DNA of 64,000 nt from Anaerorhabdus sp036636695 (lineage in GTDB: Bacteria > Bacillota_I > Bacilli_A > Erysipelotrichales > Erysipelotrichaceae), in assembly GCF_036636695.1 (NCBI RefSeq), contig NZ_JAVWNW010000007.1, one strand, 5' to 3'. A program made the translations under genes and the position numbers. The notes below the pieces were generated by a model. It had not been told where the DNA came from. It worked only from the letters and a program-made list of their open reading frames with translations, and made no database searches. Position 1 is the first letter of the stretch. Every line of letters starts with the position of its first letter. Of the stretch, positions 48,763 through 58,219 are shown one piece after another.

Positions 48763-50209
48763 TCTCTTGTTCTAGTTCAAACCAAAATGTCGAACCTTCC
48801 CCTTCCATACTAATAACACCATATCGTGCATGATGATTATCTAGGATAGCCTTGACTATCGCAAGACCTAGTCCTGTACCAACTTCTGCACGTTTAAATT
48901 GTTTATCAATTTTATAATATCGATCCCATATATATGGAATGTTTTCCATTGGAATTCCCGAACCTTCATCCTGAACCTCTACATGGATACAATCATCTTT
49001 TCGGATGATACGAATTGTAATCTTCTTGCCATCATCTGTATGTTTAATAGCATTAGATAAAAAGTTATAAATAACTTGTCCAATTTTAACTTCGTCCGCG
49101 CATAGAATAATTGACTCTTCACTCTCAAGTTCTACTTCAAAGTGATGTTCTTCAATTAAAACTTCAAACAATGAGAGAATATAACGACATTTTTTAACAA
49201 CATCAAAATTAGTAAGTTTCAATAAATAATTACCTGATTGCATCATTGATAACTCACGCATATCCATAACAAGATGATCTAGATAATCCACTTCATTGAG
49301 AATTACGTTTAAATGTTGATTACGTTTCACAGCATTCTCACCAGATATATCACGAATCATTTCAGCATAGGCCTTAATCATTGTGAGTGGTGTTTTAATA
49401 TCGTGTGATACATTCGCAATTAAATCTTTTCGCAATTCATCAACCTTTGATAATTTTTCAGTCGCATCATTTAACGTTGTCGCAAGTTCATCAATTTCAC
49501 TAAAATATGATCCCTCAAAATGAGCATTTTCATAATCCGCTTTTGATAACTTATCCGCTGAACTTTTCATCTTTACAATTGGTTTTGATAAACCATTAGA
49601 AATGAATAGTGAGATAACGAAAGAGCATCCTACTACAACCAATGTATAGAAAAAATATTGCTCTTTAAAAAAGCTTACAATGGAATCAACAGGTTCTAAT
49701 GGACTATTTATATAGAGATATAAATTACCTAAATTGGTTTTTATTTTTTGACCATATAAAATCATTTCTTGTTTACTTTTTGAGTTGACAAGTACCTCTG
49801 AAAAATCATTTCCAACAGAATTGACATATTCATTCATATACATTCCATTATTAAAAGGGACAATATCTTGTCCTCCTAATGATATTTTTTGATTGAATAT
49901 ACAACTTTGTCCTAAACCATCTGCACTATAAACCATTTTTCCTTGTTCATTATAAATTGCAGCACATACACTATTATTTACAGCAACTTGAAAGGCTTTT
50001 TCAACTAAGTAATCACTTCCAGTATCGTTGTGTATAATGTATGTTTCTAGTTTTGATGCAACTTCTTTAATTGCACTAATCTTATTATTACGATAATAAG
50101 GTTTAATTAAAGAAAATTGAAGTATCCCTAGTATTAACAAGAGCACAAGGGCAAATAAGAAGAAATCCAACCAAACATTGAATTTTATTCCTCTTAATTT
50201 ATACTTCAA
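48752..50209 (-). CDS. Sensor histidine kinase
   Basis: 485 residues if the TTG at 50209 is used (GGGG eight nt upstream); a GTG at 50227 would add six. There are two membrane segments (about 14-36 and 187-205) around an extracellular domain of about 150 residues, and a HAMP linker. The phosphoacceptor is His269 in NVSHDIKTPLTM. The N box (IYNFLSNAIKHT) and G boxes (VQDEGSGIP; GTGLGLAIVKAIL) follow. The signal is unknown. It overlaps the response regulator gene by 11 nt. Confidence 0.93.
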   Translation of the reverse strand: MKYKLRGIKFNVWLDFFLFALVLLLILGILQFSLIKPYYRNNKISAIKEVASKLETYIIHNDTGSDYLVEKAFQVAVNNSVCAAIYNEQGKMVYSADGLGQSCIFNQKISLGGQDIVPFNNGMYMNEYVNSVGNDFSEVLVNSKSKQEMILYGQKIKTNLGNLYLYINSPLEPVDSIVSFFKEQYFFYTLVVVGCSFVISLFISNGLSKPIVKMKSSADKLSKADYENAHFEGSYFSEIDELATTLNDATEKLSKVDELRKDLIANVSHDIKTPLTMIKAYAEMIRDISGENAVKRNQHLNVILNEVDYLDHLVMDMRELSMMQSGNYLLKLTNFDVVKKCRYILSLFEVLIEEHHFEVELESEESIILCADEVKIGQVIYNFLSNAIKHTDDGKKITIRIIRKDDCIHVEVQDEGSGIPMENIPYIWDRYYKIDKQFKRAEVGTGLGLAIVKAILDNHHARYGVISMEGEGSTFWFELEQENVF

Positions 50210-50861
50210 ATTTATACCCCATTCCACGAACTGTCACAATAAAATCACGATATTTTCCTAAATTGTGTCTTAACATTTTAATATGTGTGTCCACGGTTCT
50301 ATCATCACCAAAGTAATCATAATCCCATACTTCTTCTAATAATTTCATGCGTGATAACGCAATGTTTTTATTTTTTACCATATATAGAAGTAGATCAATT
50401 TCTTTTGGTGTCAAATTAACTTTTTCATTATCCACTAATACACTACGTCCATCAACATCAATGGTAAGCCCCTCAAAACAGAGCATTTGATTTTCTTTCG
50501 CACGTCCACGATCTAAAACAACTTTAACTCGTGCCATTAATTCTTTCGGTGAGAATGGCTTAATTACATAATCATCCACACCTAGTTCAAACCCAAAAAG
50601 TTTGTCATATTCTTCTTGTCTTGCAGATAACATAATCACTGGAATATCTTTTAATTTTTTTATTTGTTTACAAGCAGAGAAGCCATCTAATTTTGGCATC
50701 ATGATGTCCAAAATAACACAATCAAAATTTTGATTTTCAACAAGTTGAATTGCTTCTAATCCATCGCTTGCCTCCTCTACTTCGTATCCATTTAACAATG
50801 CATATTCACGTACCACTTCACGAATCATTAATTCGTCATCAACGATTAAAATCTTTGCCAT
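50199..50861 (-). CDS. OmpR/PhoB-family response regulator
   Basis: 220 residues from the ATG at 50859-50861 with AGGAGG six nt upstream; the ATG two codons earlier abuts that signal. The receiver has DDE at 8-10, the phosphoacceptor Asp52 (VILDIMMPKLDG) and Lys in IKPFSPKEL. The C-terminal winged helix ends RDFIVTVRGMGYKFEV. It pairs with the adjacent kinase. It begins 10 nt after the dnaE stop codon, which suggests co-transcription with dnaE. Confidence 0.94.
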   Translation of the reverse strand: MAKILIVDDELMIREVVREYALLNGYEVEEASDGLEAIQLVENQNFDCVILDIMMPKLDGFSACKQIKKLKDIPVIMLSARQEEYDKLFGFELGVDDYVIKPFSPKELMARVKVVLDRGRAKENQMLCFEGLTIDVDGRSVLVDNEKVNLTPKEIDLLLYMVKNKNIALSRMKLLEEVWDYDYFGDDRTVDTHIKMLRHNLGKYRDFIVTVRGMGYKFEV

Positions 50862-50871
50862 GTTCATCCTC

Positions 50872-53800
50872 CTATTTTTCTTCTAGTAAACGAACGGTGT
50901 TTACTAAGCATGAACCTTTATCATCCATCTTTCCTTCAAAGAATACATAGTGTCCTTTGACTAAAATTGGTTGAACTTTTTGGTAAACATTCGGCATGAC
51001 AACAAGATCTATATCGCTTGTCTCATCATACCCAATTACAAACGCCATCAAATCACCTTTTTTAGTGCGATGTTGGCGAATCTTACTAATACAACAGAAT
51101 CCTTTCACAAAACCTTGACTCTGTCTTAATTTTACAAGGGGTTGACCCTCTATGCCAAGTTTTTTCTTTATTTCTAGAATAGGATGTGAACCCAAATAGA
51201 ATCCAAGAACTGCTTTTTCACGTTCACTTCGCTCCAAAACATCTTCTTTTATTTGATAAAGTATTGGTTTTGATACCAATCCCAAGTCAATACGACTTTG
51301 ATTACCTGTATCAATTCGAACTAAATCAGCATAGCGAATCGCATCATCCAGCGATGCCAATAAGCTCTTACGATTCACTTTAAATTCATCTAACGCGCCT
51401 GCATCTATTAATGATTCAATAATTTTACGATTTACTTTTCTTGTCAAAATACGTGCAACAAAGTCATGAAAATCATTGAATTTTCCATTTGCTTCTCTTT
51501 CATTTACAATTTCTTCAATGGCACTTCCGCCAACATTTTTAATTGCAAGTAGTGGAAAACGAATTGATTTATCTTCTAATTCAAATGTAAATGAGCTTGT
51601 ATTAACAGATGGAACTAGTATTGGTATTTCTTTTCTACGACATTCATCAATGTATTCAGCAGTTTTACTTTCTGAACCAATTACACTATTTAATAATGAG
51701 CAATAAAATTCATATGGATAATTAGCCTTTAAATAAGCTAGTTGATAAGCCACTAATCCATACGCAACAGAATGTGCTTTACCAAAACCATATCCCGCAA
51801 ACTTTGCGATTAAATCAAATAATTGATGTGCTAACTCTTTTGTATAACCATTCCTCAAACATCCATCAATGAAATCTTTTTCCATTAACGCAATGTCACT
51901 TGCTTTTTTCTTAGACATTGCTTTTCTCAAAATATCTGCTTTACCTAATGAAAATCCCGCCATGATTTGAGCTACTTGCATGATTTGTTCTTGATAAATC
52001 ATAATTCCATACGTATCTTTCAAAATTCCTTCCAATTTAGGATGAATATATTGAATAGAGCTTGGATTTTTTTTAGCTTCTAAATAAATAGGAATATTTT
52101 CCATAGGTCCTGGTCTAAATAGCGCAATTGTAGCCACAATATCATTAAAACATGTCGGCTCCATTTTACGAATTAAATTTTTCATACCATCTGATTCCAA
52201 CTGAAAAATCCCCATTGTATCGACTTTTCGAATAATTTCAAAAGTTTTCTTGTCATCTTGTGGTATTTGAAGAATAGCAAAATCTTGATTTTTTGCTTGT
52301 ATCATTTTGACAACATCATCAATAATTGTCAGATTACGTAATCCTAGAAAATCCATCTTGATTAGCCCAATTGATTCCAAATATTCCATTGTATATTGTG
52401 TTGATACCATATCTTGCTCAATTTGAATGGTTGGCACAACTTGATTTAATGGCAAATTAGACATAACAACACCTGCTGCATGTGTACTTGTATGTCTTGG
52501 AAGTCCTTCAAGTTTTAATGCAATTCTAAATAATTCTGTATAACGCTTATCTGCATCAATTAATTGTCTTAAATATGCAGATTCTTTATACGCTCTACGA
52601 AGTGTCATTTTTGGAGCAAATGGTACAGCCTTGCTAATTACATCAATTTCACGTAATGGGATTTCTAAAACTCGCCCCACATCTCGCAATACCTGTTTAG
52701 CACCCAATGTACCAAAAGTCACAATGTGCGCAACATGTTCTTTCCCATAAGTTTGGTATACATAATCAATAACTTCATCGCGGCGATCATCTGGAAAGTC
52801 TGTATCAATATCTGGCATAGAAATACGTTCTGGATTCAAAAAACGCTCAAAAAGTAAGTTATACTTAATCGGATCTACATGTGTAATTCCTAAACAATAT
52901 GCAACAAGAGCACCTGCTGCACTTCCTCTTCCTGGTCCTACATAAATTCCTTGTTTTTTAGCAAAACGAATAAAGTCCCACACTATTAAAAAGTAATCTT
53001 CAAATTTCATTGATAAAATAATATCTAATTCATGACGCAAGCGGTCAGTATATTCTTTTGTAACTTGATCATTAAGACGTTTTTTTAGTCCTGCAATGCA
53101 AAGTTGGGTTAAATATTGACTCGCATTCACATTATTTGGACATTTAAATTTTGGTAATGATGTTTTAAATTCATCAAAATTAATTGAGCATCTTGCACCA
53201 ATCTCTTCTGTTTGATTCAAATCATCTTCATCATAAAACTGTTTCATCTCTTCTAAACTACGAATATATCTGCCTTGAATTGATGGAAGCGAGTGATCTT
53301 CGATAGTTTTTGCTAAGCGAATACCAGAAACAACTTTAAACAAGTACGCATCTTCTTCTTTTTCATAATAAATTTTACTTAATGCAACTGTTTTATAACC
53401 CAATTCTTGGCTACATATTTTCAACAATTGATTTCTTATCTGCCAAAACGATGCATCATTCATTGAAACCGCAAAATAATAATCATCAAAATTTGACGAA
53501 ATAAGTTTCATCCTACGTATACATTCTTCTTTATTCTCATTCATTAAAGCTTGTTCAAGATATCCACCTTCTCCATAAACAATCAAAATATTGTTTTGTG
53601 AGAACTCCATTAATTGAGAAAATTCAAGATAATTGGTTGAACCTGAAACAATGCTTGAACATTTCATCAAGTTGGCAAATCCATCATTATTCTTCGCCAA
53701 TAGTAGAAAATCAATAATTTCATCCTCAATTATGCAGGATACTTCTAGTCCTATAATAGGTTTAATATTATTACTTACACATGCTTGATAAAATTCCATT

Positions 53801-53934
53801 GTTCCAAACATCACATTCTTATCTGATAAAACCACAGATGAAAAGTTCAACTCTTTACTACGTTGAACTAATTGCGTAATTGTTAATGCACTATCTAACA
53901 GTGTATAAGAACTTCTAGCATGCAAATGAATCAT
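50872..53934 (-). CDS. dnaE: DNA polymerase III alpha subunit DnaE
   Basis: 1020 residues, the short Firmicutes form. An N-terminal PHP domain (MIHLHARSSYTLLDSALT), the palm with IYVGPGRGSAAGALVAY and the catalytic PDIDTDFPDDRRDEVI, fingers (GRPGPMENIPIYLE-like FRPGPMENIP), a helix-hairpin-helix region and a C-terminal OB fold (QGFVKGFCCISKI) are visible. There is no exonuclease domain. In organisms with PolC it extends primers before hand-off. It is the first gene of a dnaE-regulator-kinase-methyltransferase run. Confidence 0.97.
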   Translation of the reverse strand: MIHLHARSSYTLLDSALTITQLVQRSKELNFSSVVLSDKNVMFGTMEFYQACVSNNIKPIIGLEVSCIIEDEIIDFLLLAKNNDGFANLMKCSSIVSGSTNYLEFSQLMEFSQNNILIVYGEGGYLEQALMNENKEECIRRMKLISSNFDDYYFAVSMNDASFWQIRNQLLKICSQELGYKTVALSKIYYEKEEDAYLFKVVSGIRLAKTIEDHSLPSIQGRYIRSLEEMKQFYDEDDLNQTEEIGARCSINFDEFKTSLPKFKCPNNVNASQYLTQLCIAGLKKRLNDQVTKEYTDRLRHELDIILSMKFEDYFLIVWDFIRFAKKQGIYVGPGRGSAAGALVAYCLGITHVDPIKYNLLFERFLNPERISMPDIDTDFPDDRRDEVIDYVYQTYGKEHVAHIVTFGTLGAKQVLRDVGRVLEIPLREIDVISKAVPFAPKMTLRRAYKESAYLRQLIDADKRYTELFRIALKLEGLPRHTSTHAAGVVMSNLPLNQVVPTIQIEQDMVSTQYTMEYLESIGLIKMDFLGLRNLTIIDDVVKMIQAKNQDFAILQIPQDDKKTFEIIRKVDTMGIFQLESDGMKNLIRKMEPTCFNDIVATIALFRPGPMENIPIYLEAKKNPSSIQYIHPKLEGILKDTYGIMIYQEQIMQVAQIMAGFSLGKADILRKAMSKKKASDIALMEKDFIDGCLRNGYTKELAHQLFDLIAKFAGYGFGKAHSVAYGLVAYQLAYLKANYPYEFYCSLLNSVIGSESKTAEYIDECRRKEIPILVPSVNTSSFTFELEDKSIRFPLLAIKNVGGSAIEEIVNEREANGKFNDFHDFVARILTRKVNRKIIESLIDAGALDEFKVNRKSLLASLDDAIRYADLVRIDTGNQSRIDLGLVSKPILYQIKEDVLERSEREKAVLGFYLGSHPILEIKKKLGIEGQPLVKLRQSQGFVKGFCCISKIRQHRTKKGDLMAFVIGYDETSDIDLVVMPNVYQKVQPILVKGHYVFFEGKMDDKGSCLVNTVRLLEEK

Positions 53935-53952
53935 TTTATTTACCTCATGCTT

Positions 53953-53961
53953 ATTTTAACA
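53953..53961 (-). promoter_or_regulatory. Extended -10 promoter of dnaE
   Basis: TGTTAAAAT on the minus strand, 18 nt before the dnaE start; the -35 region is poor. Confidence 0.5.
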
Positions 53962-53986
53962 TACTCCCCATTTTTTATAAAATTCA

Positions 53987-54014
53987 TTTACATTTAAATT
54001 CTTAAGTTTACAAT
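53987..54014 (+). promoter_or_regulatory. Promoter of the DegV gene
   Basis: TTTACA (53987-53992), a 16-bp spacer and TACAAT (54009-54014), 18 nt before the ATG. Confidence 0.6.
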
Positions 54015-54032
54015 ATTGTTGAGAGGTGAAAT

Positions 54033-54881
54033 ATGAAAATCGTATATCTAACAGATAGTGGAACTGGTAAAAATTGTACAGCATTGCAAAACGAAGACAT
54101 TATTAGTCTCCCTCTTCAAATCAGTGTTGATACAACAAACTACAATGATATGGAAGATTTATCCACGCAGGAATGTATTAATCTGCTCAAAGAAAAAAAG
54201 GTTCTAAAAACTTCACAACCAGCCACAGGGAAAATCGTAGAATTATTCGAAGAATGTAAAAAAACAAATACGGACAAAATTATCGCTGTACCTATTTGTC
54301 ATGGGCTATCTGGTACAATGTCTACAATTCAAAGCTTTGCAAAACAATATAACATTCAATGCATTTGTTTTGATACACATGTTACCGCAGTTGTTCAAGA
54401 AAGATGTATAAGACTAATAAGACAATGGACTAAAGAAAATGTCTCTTTTGATATTATTCAATCTAAAATAGAAAATATCATTGCATCATGTAACACTTTA
54501 TTACTTCCAACCGATTTACAACATTTAAAGCGTGGTGGACGTCTTACCCCACTTGCCGCAACTGTCGCTGGATTATTAAAAATACAACCAGTACTTACAA
54601 TCAATAAAAAAACAAGTGGTAAGATTGATATTCTAGCGAAAGTTAGAACTTATTCAAAAGCTGTGACCCAAGTTATTGAACAAATGAAAAACGATGGCGT
54701 TGATTCAACCTATGAAATTGTCGTTGCCCATGTGGATGATGAACAAGGTGCACACGAACTAGCTAATTCAATAATAGAAAATTTTCACAATGTAAACCCT
54801 ATCATTATCCCATTATGCAATGTTGTAGCTGCACATACGGGTTTAGGTTGTAAAGCAATTCAATATTTCAAGCAAAATTAA
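54033..54881 (+). CDS. DegV-family fatty-acid-binding protein (possible FakB)
   Basis: 282 residues. Motifs of the DegV fold: KIVYLTDSGTG, LKTSQPATGKIVELFEEC (the TSQPS-like loop), VPICHGLSGTMSTI (fatty-acid carboxylate contact region) and LQHLKRGGRLTPLAATVAGLL. DegV proteins bind a fatty acid and present it to FakA, whose gene is at 31-32.7 kb, so it may be a FakB subunit. It is a single gene between its own promoter and terminator, with GAGAGGTGA upstream. Confidence 0.9.
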   Translation: MKIVYLTDSGTGKNCTALQNEDIISLPLQISVDTTNYNDMEDLSTQECINLLKEKKVLKTSQPATGKIVELFEECKKTNTDKIIAVPICHGLSGTMSTIQSFAKQYNIQCICFDTHVTAVVQERCIRLIRQWTKENVSFDIIQSKIENIIASCNTLLLPTDLQHLKRGGRLTPLAATVAGLLKIQPVLTINKKTSGKIDILAKVRTYSKAVTQVIEQMKNDGVDSTYEIVVAHVDDEQGAHELANSIIENFHNVNPIIIPLCNVVAAHTGLGCKAIQYFKQN

Positions 54882-54911
54882 GAGAATTTCACATTAATTT
54901 TGCTTTTTTTA
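54871..54911 (+). terminator. Terminator of the DegV gene
   Basis: 11-bp perfect stem AGCAAAATTAA / TTAATTTTGCT with a 12-nt loop followed by T7, overlapping the stop codon. Confidence 0.8.
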
Positions 54912-54920
54912 TGGTAAAAT
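54912..54920 (+). promoter_or_regulatory. Extended -10 promoter of the penicillin-binding protein gene
   Basis: TGGTAAAAT starts one base after the T-run of the preceding terminator and lies 26 nt before the chosen ATG. Confidence 0.5.
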
Positions 54921-54946
54921 TATATGCGGACAGTTGGAGTGATAAA

Positions 54947-57900
54947 ATGGCAAAAAAAGATAACAAAGCAACAGAAACAAATGCTACAAAAAAAGAAAAA
55001 AAAGCTACAAGACCTAAGACTTCCAAATCATCTTCTAGTAATTCAAAAAATAAGTCTACTACAACTAACAAAAAATCCACAACTAAAGCAGACAAAACAT
55101 TACTAAATACAAATTTAGAGAAAGATACTAAAGAAACGATGAAACCTGAAGTCAAAGACCAAAAAAATTCTAAGAAAACAACACACACTAACGAAGAAAG
55201 TGTGAATTTTGTTGACGAAATTTTTGAAGAGATACGTAATAAGTCTCCAAAACAAAGTTCTACGACTACAGAATCAATAGAAAATCGTCCTAATCTAGAA
55301 GTTAACGAAGATATTTCTACTACTTCTTCAATTAATGAACAAGATACCATTCAAGATAACACTGACCCAACCCATTCCAAAGAAAAAACAACTGAAGAAA
55401 TTATTGAAGAGACATTAGATACAAAACCACATGTCGAAAATAAATCTGCAATTTCACAAACAGAAGAAGAAATTGTACTTCCCCCACTCGAAAAAATCGA
55501 GGGTTCTATTGAACCAGTGGTAGAAGAATCCCATAAAACAAAATTCAATGAATCAGATTTTGAGAAAACAATTGTACTTAAAAAGATTAGTAATGATATT
55601 GAACCCAAACATTCACATGAAAAGCCGAAAAAAGCATCACTTGGGAAACGCATTTTTGCAGGTTTTATCATCATCATTATCTGCATTGGGTTATTAATTG
55701 GTGGTGCTGGTATTGGTATAATTTCTCAAATTTTGGCAAATAGTCCTGAACTTAATCTTAGTGATTTTACTGGAGCCGAATCAAGTAAAGTATATGATGC
55801 TAATGGTGATGTTATTACTGAGCTTGGCGCTTACCTTCGTGAAAATGTCACTTACGATGATCTTCCTGAAAGCATTGTCGATGCATTTGTTGCAATCGAA
55901 GATTCTCGTTTCTTTACTCATCCAGGATTCGATTTACCACGTTTTACAAAAGCATTTATTGAAAACTTAAAAACAATGAGTTTCTCACAAGGTGGTTCAA
56001 CCTTCACAATGCAACTTGTAAAAAATACTTATTTCAGTGTTGATGATATTAATGCATCTACTGTCGCAGAGAAATCAATTGACCGTAAAGTTCAAGAAAT
56101 ATTTTTAGCTCTTAAAATCGAAACTGAATTCAATAAAAAAGATATTTTTGTAAAATATTTAAATAAATTAAATTTTGGTGGAAATATACGTGGTGTTCAA
56201 AAAGCCTCACTTTATTATTTTGGTAAAAATATAAATGATATTAGTCTATCAGAAGCTGCACTGCTTGCAGGTATTGTAAACTTACCAAATAAATATAATC
56301 CTTATTATTATTTAGACTATGCAACACAACGACGTAATGAAGTATTAGATATGATGGTTTATCATGGTTATATTACGCAAAACGAATGTGACTTAGCAAA
56401 AGCTATTAAAGTTGAAGATTTACTTGTAGGTGAACAAAACACTTACTCACGTACTGAAAGTCAACATCAAAGTTATATTGATGCAGTTATTCAGGAAGCA
56501 CAAGCATTAACTGGTAAAGATCCTGCTTTAAATAGTATGACTATATATACATATATGGTTCCTGAAGTTCAAGATGTTATTGATTCAATTCAAGATGGAA
56601 CTGCTGGAATACCATTCCCAGATGACTTAATGCAAACTGCTATGATTTCTATGGATAATCGTACAGGTGCAATTGTTGGAATTGGTGGAGGTAGAAACTA
56701 CGAAGGAGCTCGCTTATTAAATCGTGCAACCTCGGGATACAAACAACCGGGTTCAGCCGTAAAACCATTCTTATCCTATGCCTTAGCCTTTGAACATCTA
56801 TATTGGTCAAGTCAACATGTACTAACAGACAGACCTTATACTTATCGTGGAAGTTCTCTTGTTTTGAAAAACTTTGATGGTAAATATCGTGGAGATGTAA
56901 TCATTGACCAAGCGTTTGGTGAATCACTAAACATTCCAGCTATCGATACGCTTCAACAAGTTATTGATGAAATTGGAAAAGAAAAAATTGTTCAATATTT
57001 AAATACAATCGGTTTTACAAAAGTAACAAATGAAAATTTCGATATCAGTTACGCAATTGGTGGTTCTACTTTCGAAACTACAGTTCTCGAAATGGCTGGT
57101 GCCCATGCGATGATTATCAATGGTGGTGTTTACAACAAACCACATACTATTCAAAAAATTGTAATGCAAGATGGAACTGTTGTTTACCCTGAACAACAGA
57201 ATGTAAAAGTTTTAAGTACAGGTTCAGCTTATCTTGTTAGTGAACTTATGAATTATGCTGTTGAAGGTCCATATTTCAACTATATGCAAGTCTTAAGCAA
57301 AGGACGTGATTATCCTGTATATGCAAAAACGGGTACATCTGACTGGGCTAAAGACGGACTAGTGTTTAATATTCCTCGAGGCGCTGCCAAGGATAAATGG
57401 ATGATTTCTTCTACTTCACAATATACAAATGCTGTGTGGGTTGGTTATGATAAAGGAATTAAGGATAAAGGAACTTACTTTAATTCTTATAAGAGTTCAT
57501 TAAATTTAACAGGAAAAATTAATGTAATGTTATTAGATGCTGTTGAAGAAATATCTCCTACTAAACCTACTGCAATTGAAAGACCAAATGATATTGAAGA
57601 TATTACTTATATCTTAGGTTCATATCCTTATGCATATCCAGATGGTACTCATCAAACAGTAACTGCGGAAATTCGTAAAGGACATCCTGCTTTAACAGAT
57701 GTATCAAAAAGTTATTATGGATCTACTAATTTAACATTAGGTGGTATAAATGTTAAGATGTTAGAAGATGGTAGTCTTGCTGTTACATGGTATGGTGGTG
57801 GCGGTTGTTCAGAGGGTGTCAAAGACTTAACACTGAATGATGGTAAAAACTATATCCCTGCTTCAGGAAGATGCATCTTTGATCATTCTGGTTCAGTTGG

Positions 57901-58075
57901 CGCTTCATATTTCGGTACAGTTTATATCGATGAAGTTCCTTTATACAATATCTCAAGTACATCCGGTTATTACCAAGGATGGCCTGGTGATTTATATGGA
58001 AACATAAAAGTATGCGGTGGCTTCTCTACCGAAAATGGAACAAGCAACACAGAATGTGGTTACATTACTTACTAA
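54947..58075 (+). CDS. Class A penicillin-binding protein with long cytoplasmic tail
   Basis: 1042 residues from the ATG at 54947 behind GGAGTGA; an ATG 12 codons earlier overlaps the promoter. Residues 1-232 are a Lys/Ser/Thr- then Glu-rich, probably disordered cytoplasmic tail. One membrane segment follows (about 235-258). The GT51 glycosyltransferase has AIEDSRFFTHPGFD and QGGSTFTMQLVKN. The transpeptidase has the nucleophile motif GSAVKPFL, SLN in GESLNIPAI and KTGTSDW. The extracellular C-terminus carries four Cys (GGGCSEG, SGRCIFD, KVCGGFS, NTECGY). It polymerises and crosslinks peptidoglycan. It is transcribed alone. Confidence 0.94.
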   Translation: MAKKDNKATETNATKKEKKATRPKTSKSSSSNSKNKSTTTNKKSTTKADKTLLNTNLEKDTKETMKPEVKDQKNSKKTTHTNEESVNFVDEIFEEIRNKSPKQSSTTTESIENRPNLEVNEDISTTSSINEQDTIQDNTDPTHSKEKTTEEIIEETLDTKPHVENKSAISQTEEEIVLPPLEKIEGSIEPVVEESHKTKFNESDFEKTIVLKKISNDIEPKHSHEKPKKASLGKRIFAGFIIIIICIGLLIGGAGIGIISQILANSPELNLSDFTGAESSKVYDANGDVITELGAYLRENVTYDDLPESIVDAFVAIEDSRFFTHPGFDLPRFTKAFIENLKTMSFSQGGSTFTMQLVKNTYFSVDDINASTVAEKSIDRKVQEIFLALKIETEFNKKDIFVKYLNKLNFGGNIRGVQKASLYYFGKNINDISLSEAALLAGIVNLPNKYNPYYYLDYATQRRNEVLDMMVYHGYITQNECDLAKAIKVEDLLVGEQNTYSRTESQHQSYIDAVIQEAQALTGKDPALNSMTIYTYMVPEVQDVIDSIQDGTAGIPFPDDLMQTAMISMDNRTGAIVGIGGGRNYEGARLLNRATSGYKQPGSAVKPFLSYALAFEHLYWSSQHVLTDRPYTYRGSSLVLKNFDGKYRGDVIIDQAFGESLNIPAIDTLQQVIDEIGKEKIVQYLNTIGFTKVTNENFDISYAIGGSTFETTVLEMAGAHAMIINGGVYNKPHTIQKIVMQDGTVVYPEQQNVKVLSTGSAYLVSELMNYAVEGPYFNYMQVLSKGRDYPVYAKTGTSDWAKDGLVFNIPRGAAKDKWMISSTSQYTNAVWVGYDKGIKDKGTYFNSYKSSLNLTGKINVMLLDAVEEISPTKPTAIERPNDIEDITYILGSYPYAYPDGTHQTVTAEIRKGHPALTDVSKSYYGSTNLTLGGINVKMLEDGSLAVTWYGGGGCSEGVKDLTLNDGKNYIPASGRCIFDHSGSVGASYFGTVYIDEVPLYNISSTSGYYQGWPGDLYGNIKVCGGFSTENGTSNTECGYITY

Positions 58076-58110
58076 AGAATATGGATTAATTTCCATATTC
58101 TTTTTTATTT
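58075..58110 (+). terminator. Terminator of the penicillin-binding protein gene
   Basis: 11-bp stem AAGAATATGGA / TCCATATTCTT with a 6-nt loop and TTTTATTTA, starting at the stop codon. Confidence 0.85.
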
Positions 58111-58146
58111 ATTCAAAACGCAATTATGTGAATTAAAATTGAACAA

Positions 58147-58175
58147 TTGACATTAATTTTTTATTGAACTATCCT
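58147..58175 (+). promoter_or_regulatory. Promoter of the C45-like gene
   Basis: Perfect TTGACA (58147-58152), a 17-bp spacer and TATCCT (58170-58175), 44 nt before the ATG. Confidence 0.5.
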
Positions 58176-58219
58176 CAATATAGAGTTGACGTCATCTCCA
58201 AAATAAAGGAGAAATTAAT

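Noticed and set aside
54889..55350. 153-codon minus-strand frame
   Set aside because: Antisense shadow of the Lys/Ser-rich tail of the penicillin-binding protein; its Leu/Val/Phe-rich composition is a by-product of that codon usage.
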